Assembly (NCBI GenBank): GCA_015680685.1
Contig: MNCI01023893.1
Location: forward strand, 70,870-134,032
Length of the DNA: 63,163 nucleotides
From: Gnetum montanum
Taxonomy: Eukaryota > Streptophyta > Gnetopsida > Gnetales > Gnetaceae
Reading direction: 5' to 3'
Shown: positions 46,701 through 57,623 of the stretch, one piece after another
How the letters are laid out: each line of letters opens with the position of its first letter
Numbering within the stretch: position 1 is the stretch's first letter
Made by a program: the position numbers and the translations under genes
Notes under the pieces: generated by a model
The model's database searches: none
The model's input: only the letters and a program-made list of their open reading frames with translations
Told to the model about the DNA's origin: nothing

Positions 46701-47906
46701 ATCACTAGTGAACTAGGCTTAGATTTAGTAGGAAGAAAGGACTCACACTATGAGCTGTGAAGCTAATATTATTAGAACTATGAGCAGGTGATGGATCCAC
46801 ATCTAATGATATGAGCTCTAAAATCCCAAAAGAGTTCTTGATCATTGGTACAAAAAGGATATGTTATCAAGGGTTGTAATCACTAGATGGCTCTAATAAA
46901 TGTTATTGGACCAAGTTGCATGTGGTGCCTTGCCTAATCATCCTAGTCAAAAAATATTTTTGAATTCATGAAACTATGTGTTCCATGTGGTGGGGGATGA
47001 ATTCTCATGTTCACGCAAGTCAAAGACTTCAAACTATGGTCTAGCACTTTAGTCATTTCCATGATTTTCATGCTTCATAAAACAATCCTCTTATGAAAAA
47101 AATGAAAAGAAGATATATATGATTGAAAAAAAATAGAAAATGAATGAAATTATGATAAAAAATAATATTTAAAAAATAAGAAGAAGAACAAAGAGATAAT
47201 GGAAAGAGTAATGTACTTTTAAGCTTATTGGTTGTACAAATTGGTATGTTTATCATCCAAATCAATATTATAATTTCTCACATCAAAGTCAAACTAGGAG
47301 TTGAACCTATGCTTATGCAAACCTCTCTCAAGTTTGACCCATTGTCTAAATCAGTTGAATCTCCATAATATTTCAATCCAAGATAATTTCTTACTCATCC
47401 CTACCCATGACCATGCGGGCCAAGAACTCTCTTTCTTTGTAAATCTTAATGATGTCAATTTCTACTTCCACCCAAATCCCTATCATTTGTTATGTGGGTA
47501 TGAAACCTTCATCATTGACCCAAGACTTAACTATTTTCAAACTCAAAGACTTTTCTCTTAATGATCATGATATTTTGCTTTTGTGGGAACATGGGATCAT
47601 TAGCATTCATATTGTATGGATGAGTAGTAGTGAAAGGATGTGTTAATCAATCTCTCGTGGAATGTAGGACATACTCACATGTTCCATGAGCTAATTAAAT
47701 GATTAGCTGAGGATCCAATGATATTGCACTCTCTTCCTTTCTCCTTGTCATTCATTATTGATTATCCATATCTTCTATTCTATTCCTGCCCATGATTGTG
47801 TGTGGTAGAAGGTTGATCAAGCAAAATCACAAATGAGATCTAGTAACCCAAAGGGATGAAATTGCATTTGATGCTAATGTTTTAGTAGTTGTTAAGAATC
47901 CATGGG
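43764..47906 (+). pseudogene. Decayed gag-like region between LTR-B and LTR-D
   Basis: No continuous gene. Fragments in the plus strand look like the middle of a plant retroelement gag: LIDALINMGLEDERMVYK near 44090, a basic KNRYYGKGKGNLSYSK at about 45255-45305, and a Gln/Pro/Tyr-rich part at about 45490-45770 (YQQWQAPNSWG and an in-frame CAA run coding poly-Gln at 45708-45726). Open pieces at 45810-46142 and 47301-47561 have no motif I recognise. A GT microsatellite lies near 46518-46533. No RT, RNase H or integrase is visible. Confidence 0.4.
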
Positions 47907-48481
47907 TGTAATGTCTTCATTCCCAAATGGTGTTTTTGCATAACAAAGATGGTGCCTCTTCATAACAAGTATTAACATTATTATAATAAGACCCAAAAGG
48001 GGAGTTGTAATTAAGACTTGAAAGGGCATGTTGTAATAATCAACAAGTCTCTCAAGATGACCTTTGGGGTTATAACCTAAGGTATTTATACCTAGGCATT
48101 AGAGGTTGTATTAGCATGGAGTTGTGGAATCAATAAAGGTAAGTAATGGGTGTTGAGTGAAGTGGGATAGAAATAGGACTAGCCATTCCTTCTAGCTAGT
48201 TTTAGGCCTAACTATGATGGCAGTGCTAGATTACATCTAAGGAATAGATGCCAAAGAAAGTAAACCCCAAGGAACACTCTCAAAGTATGATCTAGATACA
48301 CTATTTTGTATCAATAAAGGATTCCTTTCCTCTTTCCTTATGGATTTTCCCTATTATTTCCTTTATAGTTAATGTCTAATGTTACATATATTTGTTATTT
48401 GCCATGTTATGTTATCATGCGTAATGTCTAATATAGTATATATTTGACATTTTCCATGACATCCAAAAATAGGATGTCACA
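47907..48481 (+). mobile_element. LTR-D (5' copy)
   Basis: A 575-bp repeat matching 57089-57566: GATG-TGCCTCTTCATAACAAGT, TTGTAATTAAGAC, TGGATTGCCTC or TAGATTACATC, and ATATATTTGACATTTTCCA. It ends GGATGTCACA. Its partner follows a polypurine tract, so these are LTRs of a plus-strand element. Confidence 0.75.
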
Positions 48482-48838
48482 ATGGATGTCTCATCAACAA
48501 GCTCCAGAAGGGTAATGAAGGTAAGTGCTTACTCTAAAAAAAACTCACTTATGAATCCTTGGTGGGTTGGCATCATATGTGGCTAAGTTAAGCTTATCTT
48601 CCAGTGATGGTAAGGGTTGCAATGCATATGACACTTGATTGATCTTCCACTTGTGTAAGTTTCCATCCTTCATGCTTTAAAGTTTAACCATGATAAAATT
48701 TATTGATTCACCTCAATTATGCCTGTTTTTCATTGTATTTAGTGCTATAGTCATTCTCCTATTATTCTAACCCCTCATTTCTAGTCATAGATATATGGAA
48801 TTGCATAAATTAATTAATTGACACCTTGCCCATGACCC
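48482..48838. other. Between LTR-D and LTR-C, no gene seen
   Basis: About 360 bp. A primer site would be expected just after 48481 but I see no convincing one. Confidence 0.35.
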
Positions 48839-49340
48839 ATGATGTCATTTGAGGTAAGTTTGTAATGCTCTTCTTGTTTTTCTTCATGTACACCTTATAA
48901 GATTAATCTTTAGTGATTCTAGCATGTTATTAACCTTGTACAATTCTCTGATGATAGCAAGTTGTGATTAGAAGGCATGATGGAAAATTTTGAACAATTT
49001 CTCTTTTTTGGAAAGGTGTGCTGATGTACTCCTACGTTAGCATATGGGTGTTAGCACACCTTTCCAAAATGCCCTTCACACTTCCCACATGCCCCCCCTC
49101 TCCGACCCCAAGAGTTCATGTTAATGATCCAATATATAGTGGGGGAAGGGGAGGGGGAGAGGGAGCATAAACCATACTTCGCACTTTGCCATTTTTAATA
49201 TTTTTCTTCCTTCCTTGATCTAATAATACCAAACAAGTGAAACTCTATTAGATTTTTTTACCTTGCAAGTGGATTGGTAATATTTTTCCATGCCTTCTTC
49301 TTAGGTCTTCCTATCCATAGTGTTCTAGCTATGGTGCAAG
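48839..49340 (+). mobile_element. LTR-C (5' copy), approximate borders
   Basis: Shares several blocks in order with 52453-53152: a TTTGTAATGC-like start, a hairpin around GTTAGCAT (49022-49058), CTTCCTTCCTTGATCTA, and AAACTCTATTAGA followed by ACCTTGCAAG. It ends TGGTGCA just before TTGGTATCTTG, a weak primer-site match. Similarity is patchy and the start is uncertain. Confidence 0.5.
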
Positions 49341-49344
49341 CTTG

Positions 49345-49357
49345 GTATCTTGTAACT
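49345..49357 (+). other. Possible primer binding site of element C
   Basis: TTGGTATCTTGTA shares its first eight bases with the common initiator-Met site TTGGTATCAGAGC. It lies right after the LTR-C end. Weak on its own. Confidence 0.3.
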
Positions 49358-49559
49358 TAGTCATGCAGAAGAGACACCACTTCATGTTTACATTTAATGT
49401 ACTTTTTCACTTGTCCATGCATGCCATAGTTCAATAGTTATGATGATGTTTTTTCTCAAGTATTTCCTAAGGGTTATATTTATCATTGTTCTTGCATGCA
49501 ATTTTTGCAATGGTAGTATGAAGCCTAGGGAAAACTCACTTGATTTTTAGTAGAATTCA

Positions 49560-50620
49560 CAATGAATCATGTTCGGGTGATTACGATCCAAGCTCCATAG
49601 ATCAAGGAGGACTAAGTTTGAACAATCTCATGCCTCTATCTATGAACCTTTGTGAGAACCACTGGTTGCTAAGGAAGAAGAAGGAAAAGAACTTAGATCC
49701 CCCAATCTAAAACTTGTAGGCCCTATTCCAAAGTCCATAGCTCCTACTCTAGAAAGATCCCTAGCCAGAAGCAAATTAGGAGACAAGTAGTCACATTCTC
49801 AATATTCGAGTTAAGCACATGTGTAGCAACAAGCAACCAAACAAGTGCTGGAGGAGCCAACAAAGGATGATGAAGAGGATGCAAATGACATCCAAAAGGA
49901 TGTGGATGCTCAAAATGTTTAATAAAAACCAATTCATAAAGAGATAAACTATCATAAGCTCCTTAAGCTTGGTCCTCTTGAGCTTAAGGACTCACTTCAA
50001 CAAATGGGCTTCTATGACTACATCACCCAACCCTTTACATGGTACCATTATGAGATTCAGGAATTCTACTAGAACCTTACTGCTGATGGTACCATGAACT
50101 TTGTGATGGAGGTTTTTTTCCTATTTCCACATGGGCAATCTCATGGGTTGGAGATTTTTCAAATGGACTAGTAAATAATTGGTGACCATGGACCCAAAAT
50201 ATTGAGTCCAAGCTCAGGTTAAGGATTATGCTAGAGGCCTTTGATATGGATAATGCTAAGGTAAAGATGTCAAATATTTTTGTGATCTAAAATGCTATGT
50301 GCAAAATTTTCACCCACAACTTAGTACCCACCAAATGACTATAACGTATCTTTCCTCAAGGAGATAAGGTTGTCGCTATGATGATTGGGAAGTGTGTAAT
50401 CGATATCTCATATTCCCTTTACAAGGCCTTGATCCAAAAAATCAAAGACATAACAAGAGATACAAGGGAGGTCTATGCATTTCTAGGATTAATTGAAACA
50501 CTCTATGAACTAGTAGGCATAGTCAACCATGTAGGGATACATCTTATAATAATAATAATGGAAAATTGGAAGAACGTGATGGTGGTGACTTCAAGATGAC
50601 TTTCTAAGATTATTGGAGTT
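49560..50620 (+). pseudogene. Plant-transposon-protein-like ORF of element C, broken
   Basis: Across stops the text reads LKLGPLELKDSLQQMGFYDY then IQEFY (about 49950-50070), and then HNLVPTK, an IFPQGDKVVAMMIGK block, a SLYKALIQKI helix and FLGLIETLYELVGI (about 50318-50520). This order, with HNLxPT first and a F/LxxLIxxLxxxxGI end, fits the 'putative plant transposon protein' family (Pfam Transposase_32) found in plant retroelements. The match is by memory of the pattern, not by search. An acidic segment (EEPTKDDEEDANDIQK) precedes it. It is not intact. Confidence 0.5.
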
Positions 50621-52442
50621 GTACCTGACTTAGAGGATGAGATGCCTTTCATAGAGGTATCTCATACATGACTTTTAGACTAGCTTCCCTAAGACCAATT
50701 ATGAAATCCAACTATAAGTTAAGCATCCAAACATAGGTGAATTAGCCTAGCATATCCATTTCCTAACCTCCCAGTTCTAATAATAATCAAAGCCAAGAAC
50801 ATCTCCATGGTGGTGATTCTCAAAATATATTACCTATCGAATGAGGGGTAGGCTATCATAATCCATGTTGAAGGATTGTAAGACATTGGTAGCAATTTCT
50901 TACAAATGATGAAAGCCATTATGGATGGTGAAGCAATAAGGAAGGACCTTTTATAGTTTTCTCTCCCATTGTTGAATGATTGACCTATGGCTCATTTTGA
51001 TGCCCTTGTTCAGTCTCATACTCTTGTGTCTTCATGAAGTGTTTCCTCATCACATCGATCAAGGTGTATCATTAATAACATTTAGCATTTAGTTGAAGTA
51101 TTCTATGTGTCAACCGTTCAACTTGGGACTAGCCACTAGATAGAGGAGAAATAGAGAGTTAACCTTAGCATCAAGTTGCTACAAAGGAACATCGATAGTA
51201 CATTGGAAACTAAACTTGCTAAGATACAAACCAAGTTGGAAACCACTAATACTAATAGGACATTCTATCTATGGGAGTTATAGAGAAGCTAAGTTTAGGT
51301 ATGATAGCTGCATAAAAAATTGGAACATATCACATCATTGGTAACTGCACATTCCATGATCACTCCAAAAGTGTAGATTGAGTGCCTATAAGATGAACTA
51401 TTCTAAGATTGTCAGGTTGATGATGAAGTTGTGTTTACAAAAGAAAACTTAGAGTGCAAAATTATAATGTTAAAGAATCAATTCCAAGAATGTAAAAGAA
51501 TGATCTAAGAGAAGGAGAAATAGGTACTTTTCTTTCCAATGATGTAAAGGTTAGAGTATGAAAGTCAAATTATAGCCCAATTTTAAGATAGGTATCTTTG
51601 CACAAAAAATGAGTACTAGAACTTGTATTAGAAGTTGATAAATAATACTAATAGGAAAACTAATGAGCTTGGGAAGATCCATTTAGTTAAGGTGGTAACC
51701 TAGGATGTTGAGGTGCATAGACTACACAAACTTGTAGCTCTATTGAATGAATGAGTAATTGGAAAAAGGCATGAAGTGAAAGAAAAATTTAACATATTGC
51801 ATGTCAAACTCTAATAAATGGCTACAAATGAGCTAACACTATAGGAGAAAATGAATCTCTTGGTAAATATATACATTCTCTACCATGAAGCAATTATCAT
51901 TGTCCCTAAGACAAGACTCAAGAAAGTTGTACAGAATAACTAGGTAGAATAGAGGAGGTATCTCTATGTAGTTCAAACTTCTACAAGTAAATCACACATA
52001 AATCTAGAAAAGAAGCTCCATCAAGTAGTCATTGAACTAGACATACCCCAATGTTAGCTTTTACAGGCAAAAAGGAATCATAAGTAATTCCAAGTGGATG
52101 TTGAGGAACAACAAAAAGTAATTCTACAAGAGCAAGCACTAATGCATGAGTAGAACTAACAACTCTAAGTAAGGATGACAGACATGAAAGCATAGCTTTA
52201 GAGATTTCATATGTCTGCACTCAACTCCTCTAGTTTGTTTTCATATTAAGTAAGCATGCTAGAGGGATTCTTCTCTCAGCCATGACTCCCTAACACTTCT
52301 TGATTTTATGGATTGTACTCTATTGTAATATAATCACGATCACTACATTTTCCCATTGTATCCTCTGCATTAATCATATAATGTGTATAGTTTCAGTCTT
52401 GTATTTTGGACTTTAAAGTTGTGGGACTAACTTTACTTAGTC
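50621..52442 (+). pseudogene. Coiled-coil-like tail of element C ORF, decayed
   Basis: From about 51170 to 52200 the plus strand is rich in Lys, Glu, Leu, Gln and Asn codons, with short open pieces reminiscent of a coiled coil, for example KIQTKLETTNTN near 51220. No enzyme motif is seen. This fits the C-terminal part of a non-autonomous retroelement ORF. Many stops. Confidence 0.35.
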
Positions 52443-52452
52443 GAGGGGGTAT
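52443..52452 (+). other. Polypurine tract of element C
   Basis: TCGAGGGGGTA stands directly before the LTR start TGTTGAG. This is the normal place of the plus-strand primer and fixes the plus orientation of element C. Confidence 0.7.
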
Positions 52453-52750
52453 GTTGAGTCATCTAATGGTATTTTGTAAGTCAATTGTAATCCTTGGATT
52501 CATGATGTATCTCATACACGTAGTGTTTGTAGTTTTTACATGCATGATTGAGGTTGTTATTTCTTAGGCTTGCATCCTTACCTTTCAATTCATACTTGTA
52601 GGTTTGGAACATGCTTTTGACTTGTTAAAAGGTTTCCATCTTTGTTATAAGATCCTTAGAAGGGTTCAACATGTTCTAAGGCATACTAGCTTTCATCCAA
52701 GAAAATGGAGGTAAAGTATTAATGGTTGGGATGCAGTAACTTTCCTATAC

Positions 52751-52785
52751 TAATGCACCCCCTATGTTAGCATAGGGGCATTAAT
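52751..52785. other. Hairpin in LTR-C
   Basis: CCCCTATG, loop TTAG, CATAGGGG, extended by TAATGC-like flanks on both sides. A less perfect version lies in the 5' LTR-C at about 49022-49058. Its placement upstream of the TATA box could be regulatory, but that is inference. Confidence 0.7.
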
Positions 52786-52932
52786 GCACCTTGACGCATC
52801 CCCCTTTATGCCTTGGTTTGGATGCTTTACCTTCTTCACCTCTGTTGTGCATTTTAAGATGTCTTGAGACTACTCATGGATCATCATTGATGCTTGGGCA
52901 CTAGCAAATCCCTGTCATTATGTTGCAAAAAC

Positions 52933-52940
52933 TATAAATA
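52933..52940 (+). promoter_or_regulatory. TATA box of LTR-C
   Basis: TATAAATA, about 150 bp after the hairpin and about 480 bp into the LTR. A normal place for an LTR promoter. Confidence 0.55.
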
Positions 52941-53160
52941 CCTAGGACAACCTCCATATGAAACGAACTTGATTTCAAGCATATTTTCTTTAGCTTTTAG
53001 CATCCAGTTTTGTGTAAAGAGCTCTTTCTTCCTTGGTTAATTGATTCCTTCCTTGTTTTATGTGTGATATAAATCATCACTTTCACAAATGCAAGTAAAC
53101 TCTATTAGAGTGCTACCTTGCTTACATAGCCCAAAACCATTTGGATGATGCAAAGTCTAG

Positions 53161-53742
53161 TGTTTACGTACTGAACAAAGCTTATGGTTTTTTCTCATTT
53201 TTACACCATTGATACCTTAAAAATTAAAATATCAAAAACATTATAAAACATTCAAAACCGTAAAAATATTTATTCACTTCACAATTTTATAAGCTACAAT
53301 GATACAACTGTATCCAAGGAGATCATAATTGTATGGCATAGTGTTGGCCCATCAAGGTTGTAACTAAGAGTCATTTTATTTAGATTTATCTATTTTTGTG
53401 TGATATTTTAATTATCTCCTTAAGAGATTACAAGATGAGAATTATTTGTGTTCCCAGGTGGGATTGCAATGCATGTGTGCTTATTAATTATTTTGTATAA
53501 AGATAAAACCCATAAAAATTATAAAACATAAAATTATAAATATTTTCTCTATCTCTCACCATGGCAACATGGGTTATAACTGTACCATATGTATTAAAAT
53601 ATATTTTATATATATTGAATGTACTAATATACACAAGTGTTGTTGGCAATCCACTCAACATCATCCTTAAAGCTAATGACCACATTGCACTATGATTTGT
53701 ATGATATATCCCATTGGTCCAAAACTAGTAGGATCCTTATCA
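53161..53742. repeat. Dispersed repeat LTR-B (copy 3)
   Basis: Matches 43198-43763 along its length and ends GGATCCTTATCA. It lies between LTR-C and the small foldback element that begins at 53744. Confidence 0.75.
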
Positions 53743-53743
53743 C

Positions 53744-54653
53744 TCTCAAATGTCAAATTCAAATTTTTTCTATATTTGATGATTTTTAGAATTTTCTGTC
53801 AATTGATGGAAAAATTCTTCAATCTAAAACTATCAAAGAAGGTAGGATCTTGTGACACTTATAATCACTAAAGATGTAGGATCTTGTGACACTGATAATC
53901 ACTAAAGAGGTAGGATCTTGTGACACTGATAATCACTAAAGAGGTAGGGTCTAGCGACATTGACAGTGACTAGGAAAGGAAAGATCCTGTGAGATCAATA
54001 GTGACCAAAGAAGTGAAAATATTTTAGTCTAAGTTGTGCTCCTAGAGATCATGGATTACCAAAATTTTCATTGGATTTTCTAGTAGTTGTAGCAGTAGTG
54101 GCATTTGTGGTCTCAGCAACATACTAGGAACATAAATGGTACTAAGAAATGTAATGGAAATGGTGGCAAATGGCATAATGAAAAAGGCTACCCTTTCCAC
54201 TATGTCACCATTCTTTTGTCATCCAACTACCTATTATCATCATTATTCTTTCCATCATCCACCTTTTGCATCACTACCTACCTTCGTCACTATGTCATCT
54301 ATTTCCATTTCTGCATCTTTTCTTCCTAACATATATGTCGCATTGTATGCTATTGTTGCCACCAACATAGTTACCACTATAGCTATTGAAAAACTTGCTA
54401 AAACTTTTAGTAGTCCATAATGGTTAGGAGCACTACTAATGCCCCAAGATCCTACTTCCTCTAGCCACCAACAACACTAGATGATCCTACCTACCCTTTC
54501 CACCATTGATACTATATGATCTTACCTCCTTCAATAGTTTCAAATGATGAGAATTTTTTCAATAATTGATAAGAAATTTTGAACTTGCCATGAACTAATG
54601 GGAAATTCCAAAATTAGTCAAATATAGAAAAAATTTTAATTTGAAATTTGAGA
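53744..54653. mobile_element. Small foldback/MITE-like element with 34-bp internal repeats
   Basis: The ends are inverted repeats of about 120 bp. The left start TCTCAAATGTCAAATTCAAA matches the complement of the right end (TCTCAAATTTCAAATTAAAA), then TTTTTTCTATATTTGA on both. Just inside the left arm are about 4.5 copies of a 34-bp repeat; inside the right arm, inverted and more diverged GATCCTACCT words recur. No protein is encoded that I can support, although the middle is open in two frames. It sits exactly at the end of LTR-B copy 3. Confidence 0.8.
53842..53990. repeat. 34-bp tandem repeats in the small foldback element
   Basis: GTAGGATCTTGTGACACT starts units at 53842, 53876, 53910 and 53944 (exact 34-base spacing). 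A diverged partial unit follows. The first three are nearly identical. Confidence 0.92.
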
Positions 54654-54736
54654 AGAAAGCTTTTAAGTAATAAAAATTGTACAATTTGACATCTAGGTCA
54701 AATTGATGATTTCTTAGTAAAAGATAAAAATTTCAT
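54654..54736. other. Spacer before the 5S-like fragment
   Basis: AT-rich, with AATTTGACATCTAGGTCAAATT forming a short palindrome-like arrangement near 54688-54710. No 5' half of 5S rRNA is present here. Confidence 0.4.
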
Positions 54737-54785
54737 AATTAAGCATGCTTGTCCTATAGTACTGGGATGGGTGACCTCTCGAAAA
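54737..54785 (+). ncRNA. 5S rRNA-derived fragment (internal promoter region), pseudogene
   Basis: TTAAGCATGCTTG and, in line, TAGTACTGGGATGGGTGACC match the second half of plant 5S rRNA (TTAAGCGTGCTTGG ... AGTACTAGGATGGGTGACC). This stretch covers the A box, intermediate element and C box of the 5S gene's internal Pol III promoter. The first half and the 3' end are absent. It may be a Cassandra-type TRIM LTR or a 5S-derived SINE head; I did not find a paired LTR. Confidence 0.8.
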
Positions 54786-55264
54786 CATTTTGAAGACATA
54801 ATTTCTTATTCAAAAAGCCTTTTTAAATGAATAAAAAGTTGTTTCTAGCATATTTCAAACTTTTTAACACAATGCTAAAGCTAGATATGCCCCATGGAGC
54901 TCTGAAAATTAGTTTTTACTCCTTTCCCAAGATGATCCCTCAAGACCTTCAAAGGCTCAATTTTAGCATAACGCAAGCATACAATGTTTGTTTCTAACTT
55001 ATGAATATTCATGTCCTAACTTTTTTAGCATTTTGAACTCAATGGTGAGGTTAGATTAATCATATGGGTATCCAATAATTAGGTGATACCTTATATCATC
55101 CCTTAAGAAGTCACACGTTAGACTAACTAACCATGCCTAACAATTTAATTATTGAGACTAACAAATCCAACCTCTTTGGCCATTTTGGGCCTTAATATTA
55201 GGTGTTTAGGTTACATAAATAAATAGTCTTATACCACTAACCCCTAGTGTAGCATTAGTTACAT
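54786..55264. other. No gene seen
   Basis: About 480 bp downstream of the 5S-like fragment. I see no coding region and no repeat I can place. Confidence 0.35.
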
Positions 55265-55620
55265 TGTGTGACTCAATCTCATAAGGGAATTAGAAAGGTT
55301 GTTAAGCATCTTGATAATATAGCCTACAACTACATCATGTAACAAAAGATCATGGACAAGCATAATCCTGTGAGTTGGTGCAATCCATTTTGAACATGAT
55401 GCACATTTTTGGTTCTCTTATAGTTGTGTGATCTAGAATGATTAGTCCAATAAAATAACTAAAAGTGTATCTTCTAGCTACAACCAAATCATCATAGAGA
55501 ATCATAATATTGTTCCAACAAAGTGTATTATACCCATGATGCATGACCCAAAACAGAATCCAAAAAATAGGATGAAATTTGCAATGTACAACATACTTAC
55601 AAGATTCCTAGCTAGTGAAG
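55265..55620. repeat. Dispersed repeat R2 (copy 2) with R1b block
   Basis: 55265-55335 (GACTCAATCTC, AAGGGAATTAGAAAGGTT) recurs at about 59705-59770. 55345-55620 matches R2 at 12251-12582, including ACAACCAAATCATC and CCAAAAAATAGGATGAAA. The laccase sequence that follows R2 at 12.58 kb is absent here. Confidence 0.65.
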
Positions 55621-57002
55621 AACAACATCCGCTATGTTCATCTTTGGCTTTGGACTAACATGAGTACTAATATCCCCACATCCTAGAAGAATTCAAAGAT
55701 TTGAATGATAATGTCTTGGGCCAATAAGAATTTTTTTCATGGGAATTCTAATACCAATTCCAACAAGATTTGAATAAGTTAGGGTATGAAGGGATTTACA
55801 AGCAGAAAGATTCTTTTGGAAGCTCTTCTTTTAAGTCATACAAGTTATCCTATTGTAGGAATCACAACATGGATGGTTGTATGATATTTTATAAAGAATC
55901 CAAATTCAAATTGGTACAAAGGTTTGAATGGAGATTAAAGGATATGATTTTCAAAATTCCATAACTTCAAATCATGGAGAAGAAATCATGATCAAGATTC
56001 TAGAGAAGCTAGGTAGCCTTGGCATTGATATTAAAAATCTAGTTATCAAGAAAATGTGTATGTTTCATCAACACACATTTGATTGCTAAAGTAACATGTT
56101 TAGATGTTAAATTTTTTAAATTGACCTACTTAATTAACCAAATAGAGAAAAGCTTGAAGAATAAGTCATTTATAAACCCATACTAATCTTAACCCAGTAC
56201 TATTCATCCTTTATGGAGACTTCAATGAAAAAGTTGGAAGTTGTGTTTATTAATTCTTAAAATATGGACATGTGAAAGAATCCTTGGGAAAAAAACCTAA
56301 TTTGAAGAAGATGTTCTCATCAATTCAATATGCAATTTCATTGACTAGTATACATTCTAGCTACCTTGAATCTTTAATAGAAAAGTTAAACCCCAGAGTT
56401 CAAGAACAAATGACATTGATGAACAGAATTTATCAAGAACCATAATTTGCCAATTATGCAACTATGACTATTGAAGACAAGCCAACATCATTCTTCATCA
56501 AGATACTAAACTACATCTAGTATGATGCTTGATTATTCCATGTTACAAGTTGCTAAATTTAATTCCTAAAGAAGAAATTATGAAGAAAAATCAAGCCTTA
56601 TCATCCTAAATAAGGTCATATGATCATATACTCTTTATGGATAAACTACAATGACTTTCATTAATCTCTAAGGTTGATCACAATCAAGGAAACTCTTAAC
56701 CTTACTTTTATTCATAATATTCTTATTCTCTTCACTATTTAATTTATATTTTATTTAGATATGTAAAATATCTATGGAAATACAAGTTGGAAATAAGGAT
56801 TTTCTTTTCTTTCACTTGGGTAACCAAATATGAGTTTTACTTTGTGAGACCTTGGTTAAGACTAGTGATTGGAAGTTGATAAGTATTGATAAAATAAAAT
56901 TTAATTCACATATACTCTTCTCACTTATCTTATGTTTACAAAATTAGCAAGAGAACATGTAGATATTCAACCTCAATTTAAAAGGAAAAATAAAATATTG
57001 AA
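55621..57002 (+). pseudogene. Decayed retroelement internal region before LTR-D
   Basis: No continuous gene. At about 55840-55960 the plus strand reads YKLSYCRNHNMDGCMIFYKE, which has Cys and His spaced roughly like a Gag zinc knuckle (the last Cys follows four residues late). Another short open part near 56390 reads LNPRVQEQMTLMNRIYQEP. No polymerase motif is visible. It leads into the polypurine tracts of LTR-D. Confidence 0.35.
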
Positions 57003-57088
57003 GGGGGGTAGATTATCACATGTAGAGGTTAAGAAAGATCACTAATGTAAACTTGTTTGAGGCTGAACAAAACCTAAGGGGGGTAGAT
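57003..57088 (+). other. Duplicated polypurine tract before LTR-D
   Basis: AAGGGGGGTAGATTATCACA occurs at about 57003 and again at about 57076, 74 bp apart. The second copy joins the LTR proper. The first looks like a tandem copy of the tract plus the first bases of the LTR. Confidence 0.8.
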
Positions 57089-57566
57089 TATCACATCCCC
57101 ATTTTTAAATGGTGTCACTACATAACAAAGATGATGTCTCTTTATACCAAGTGTTGTATTATTGTAATAAGACCTAAAAAGAGTAAGTTGTAATTAAGAC
57201 CTAAAAGGGTGCATAGTAATAACAAGCATGTCTCTTGAGATGATCTTTAGGGGTTTGATCTAAGGTATTTAAACTTGGGCATTAGAGGTCATAGTAGCAT
57301 GGGGTTGTGGAGCTCGTAAAGGTGAGTAACAGGTGCCAGGTGAAGTAAGACAAGATGATCACTGACCATTCCTTCTCATTTTTGTAAGCATAACCATAGT
57401 GATAGTGCTGGATTGCCTCAAAGGGATAAATGCCAATGGAAGATAACCTTAAAAAATCCTTAAATCATGACCCATATACATTATTCCATATGACTTTCTT
57501 TTTACATAATTTCAAATGTAATATACATTTGACATTTTCCACGATATGTGGAAATGGGATATTACA
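57089..57566 (+). mobile_element. LTR-D (3' copy)
   Basis: Begins TATCACATCCCC (ideally TGTCACATCCCC) after a polypurine tract and ends GGGATATTACA. Matches 47907-48481 along its length. The flank to the right is LTR-B sequence. Confidence 0.75.
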
Positions 57567-57623
57567 ATAGATATTTTATGTATCTCTCACTATAGTAAGA
57601 TAGGATCCACTTATACAATATTC
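57567..57623. repeat. LTR-B copy 4, left part
   Basis: GATATTTTATGTATCTCTCACTATAGTAA corresponds to the ATATTTTCTCTATCTCTCAC part of LTR-B (only short words quoted). It continues at 58214 after an LTR-A insertion. Confidence 0.6.

Larger units (their letters stand above)
52453..53152 (+). mobile_element. LTR-C (3' copy)
   Basis: A 700-bp LTR starting TGTTGAG after a polypurine tract and ending near GATGATGCA. It holds a strong hairpin at 52751-52785 and a TATAAATA box at 52933-52940. It shares ordered blocks with 48839-49340. It abuts the LTR-B copy that begins at 53161. Confidence 0.65.

Noticed and set aside
43198-53742. LTR-B copies 2 and 3 as the two LTRs of one 10.5-kb element
   Set aside because: Neither primer site nor polypurine tract borders them, other LTR families interrupt the interval, and two further copies occur elsewhere; left as a dispersed repeat.
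53842-53990. CRISPR-like direct repeats of 34 bp
   Set aside because: Units abut with no spacers and lie inside an inverted-repeat element.
54105-54420. Two overlapping plus-strand frames in the middle of the small foldback element
   Set aside because: Low-complexity His/Ser/Thr/Ile content, no domain, and no similarity to a transposase.
54737-54785. Functional 5S rRNA gene
   Set aside because: About half the gene is missing and there is no tandem array or T-rich terminator at the right place.
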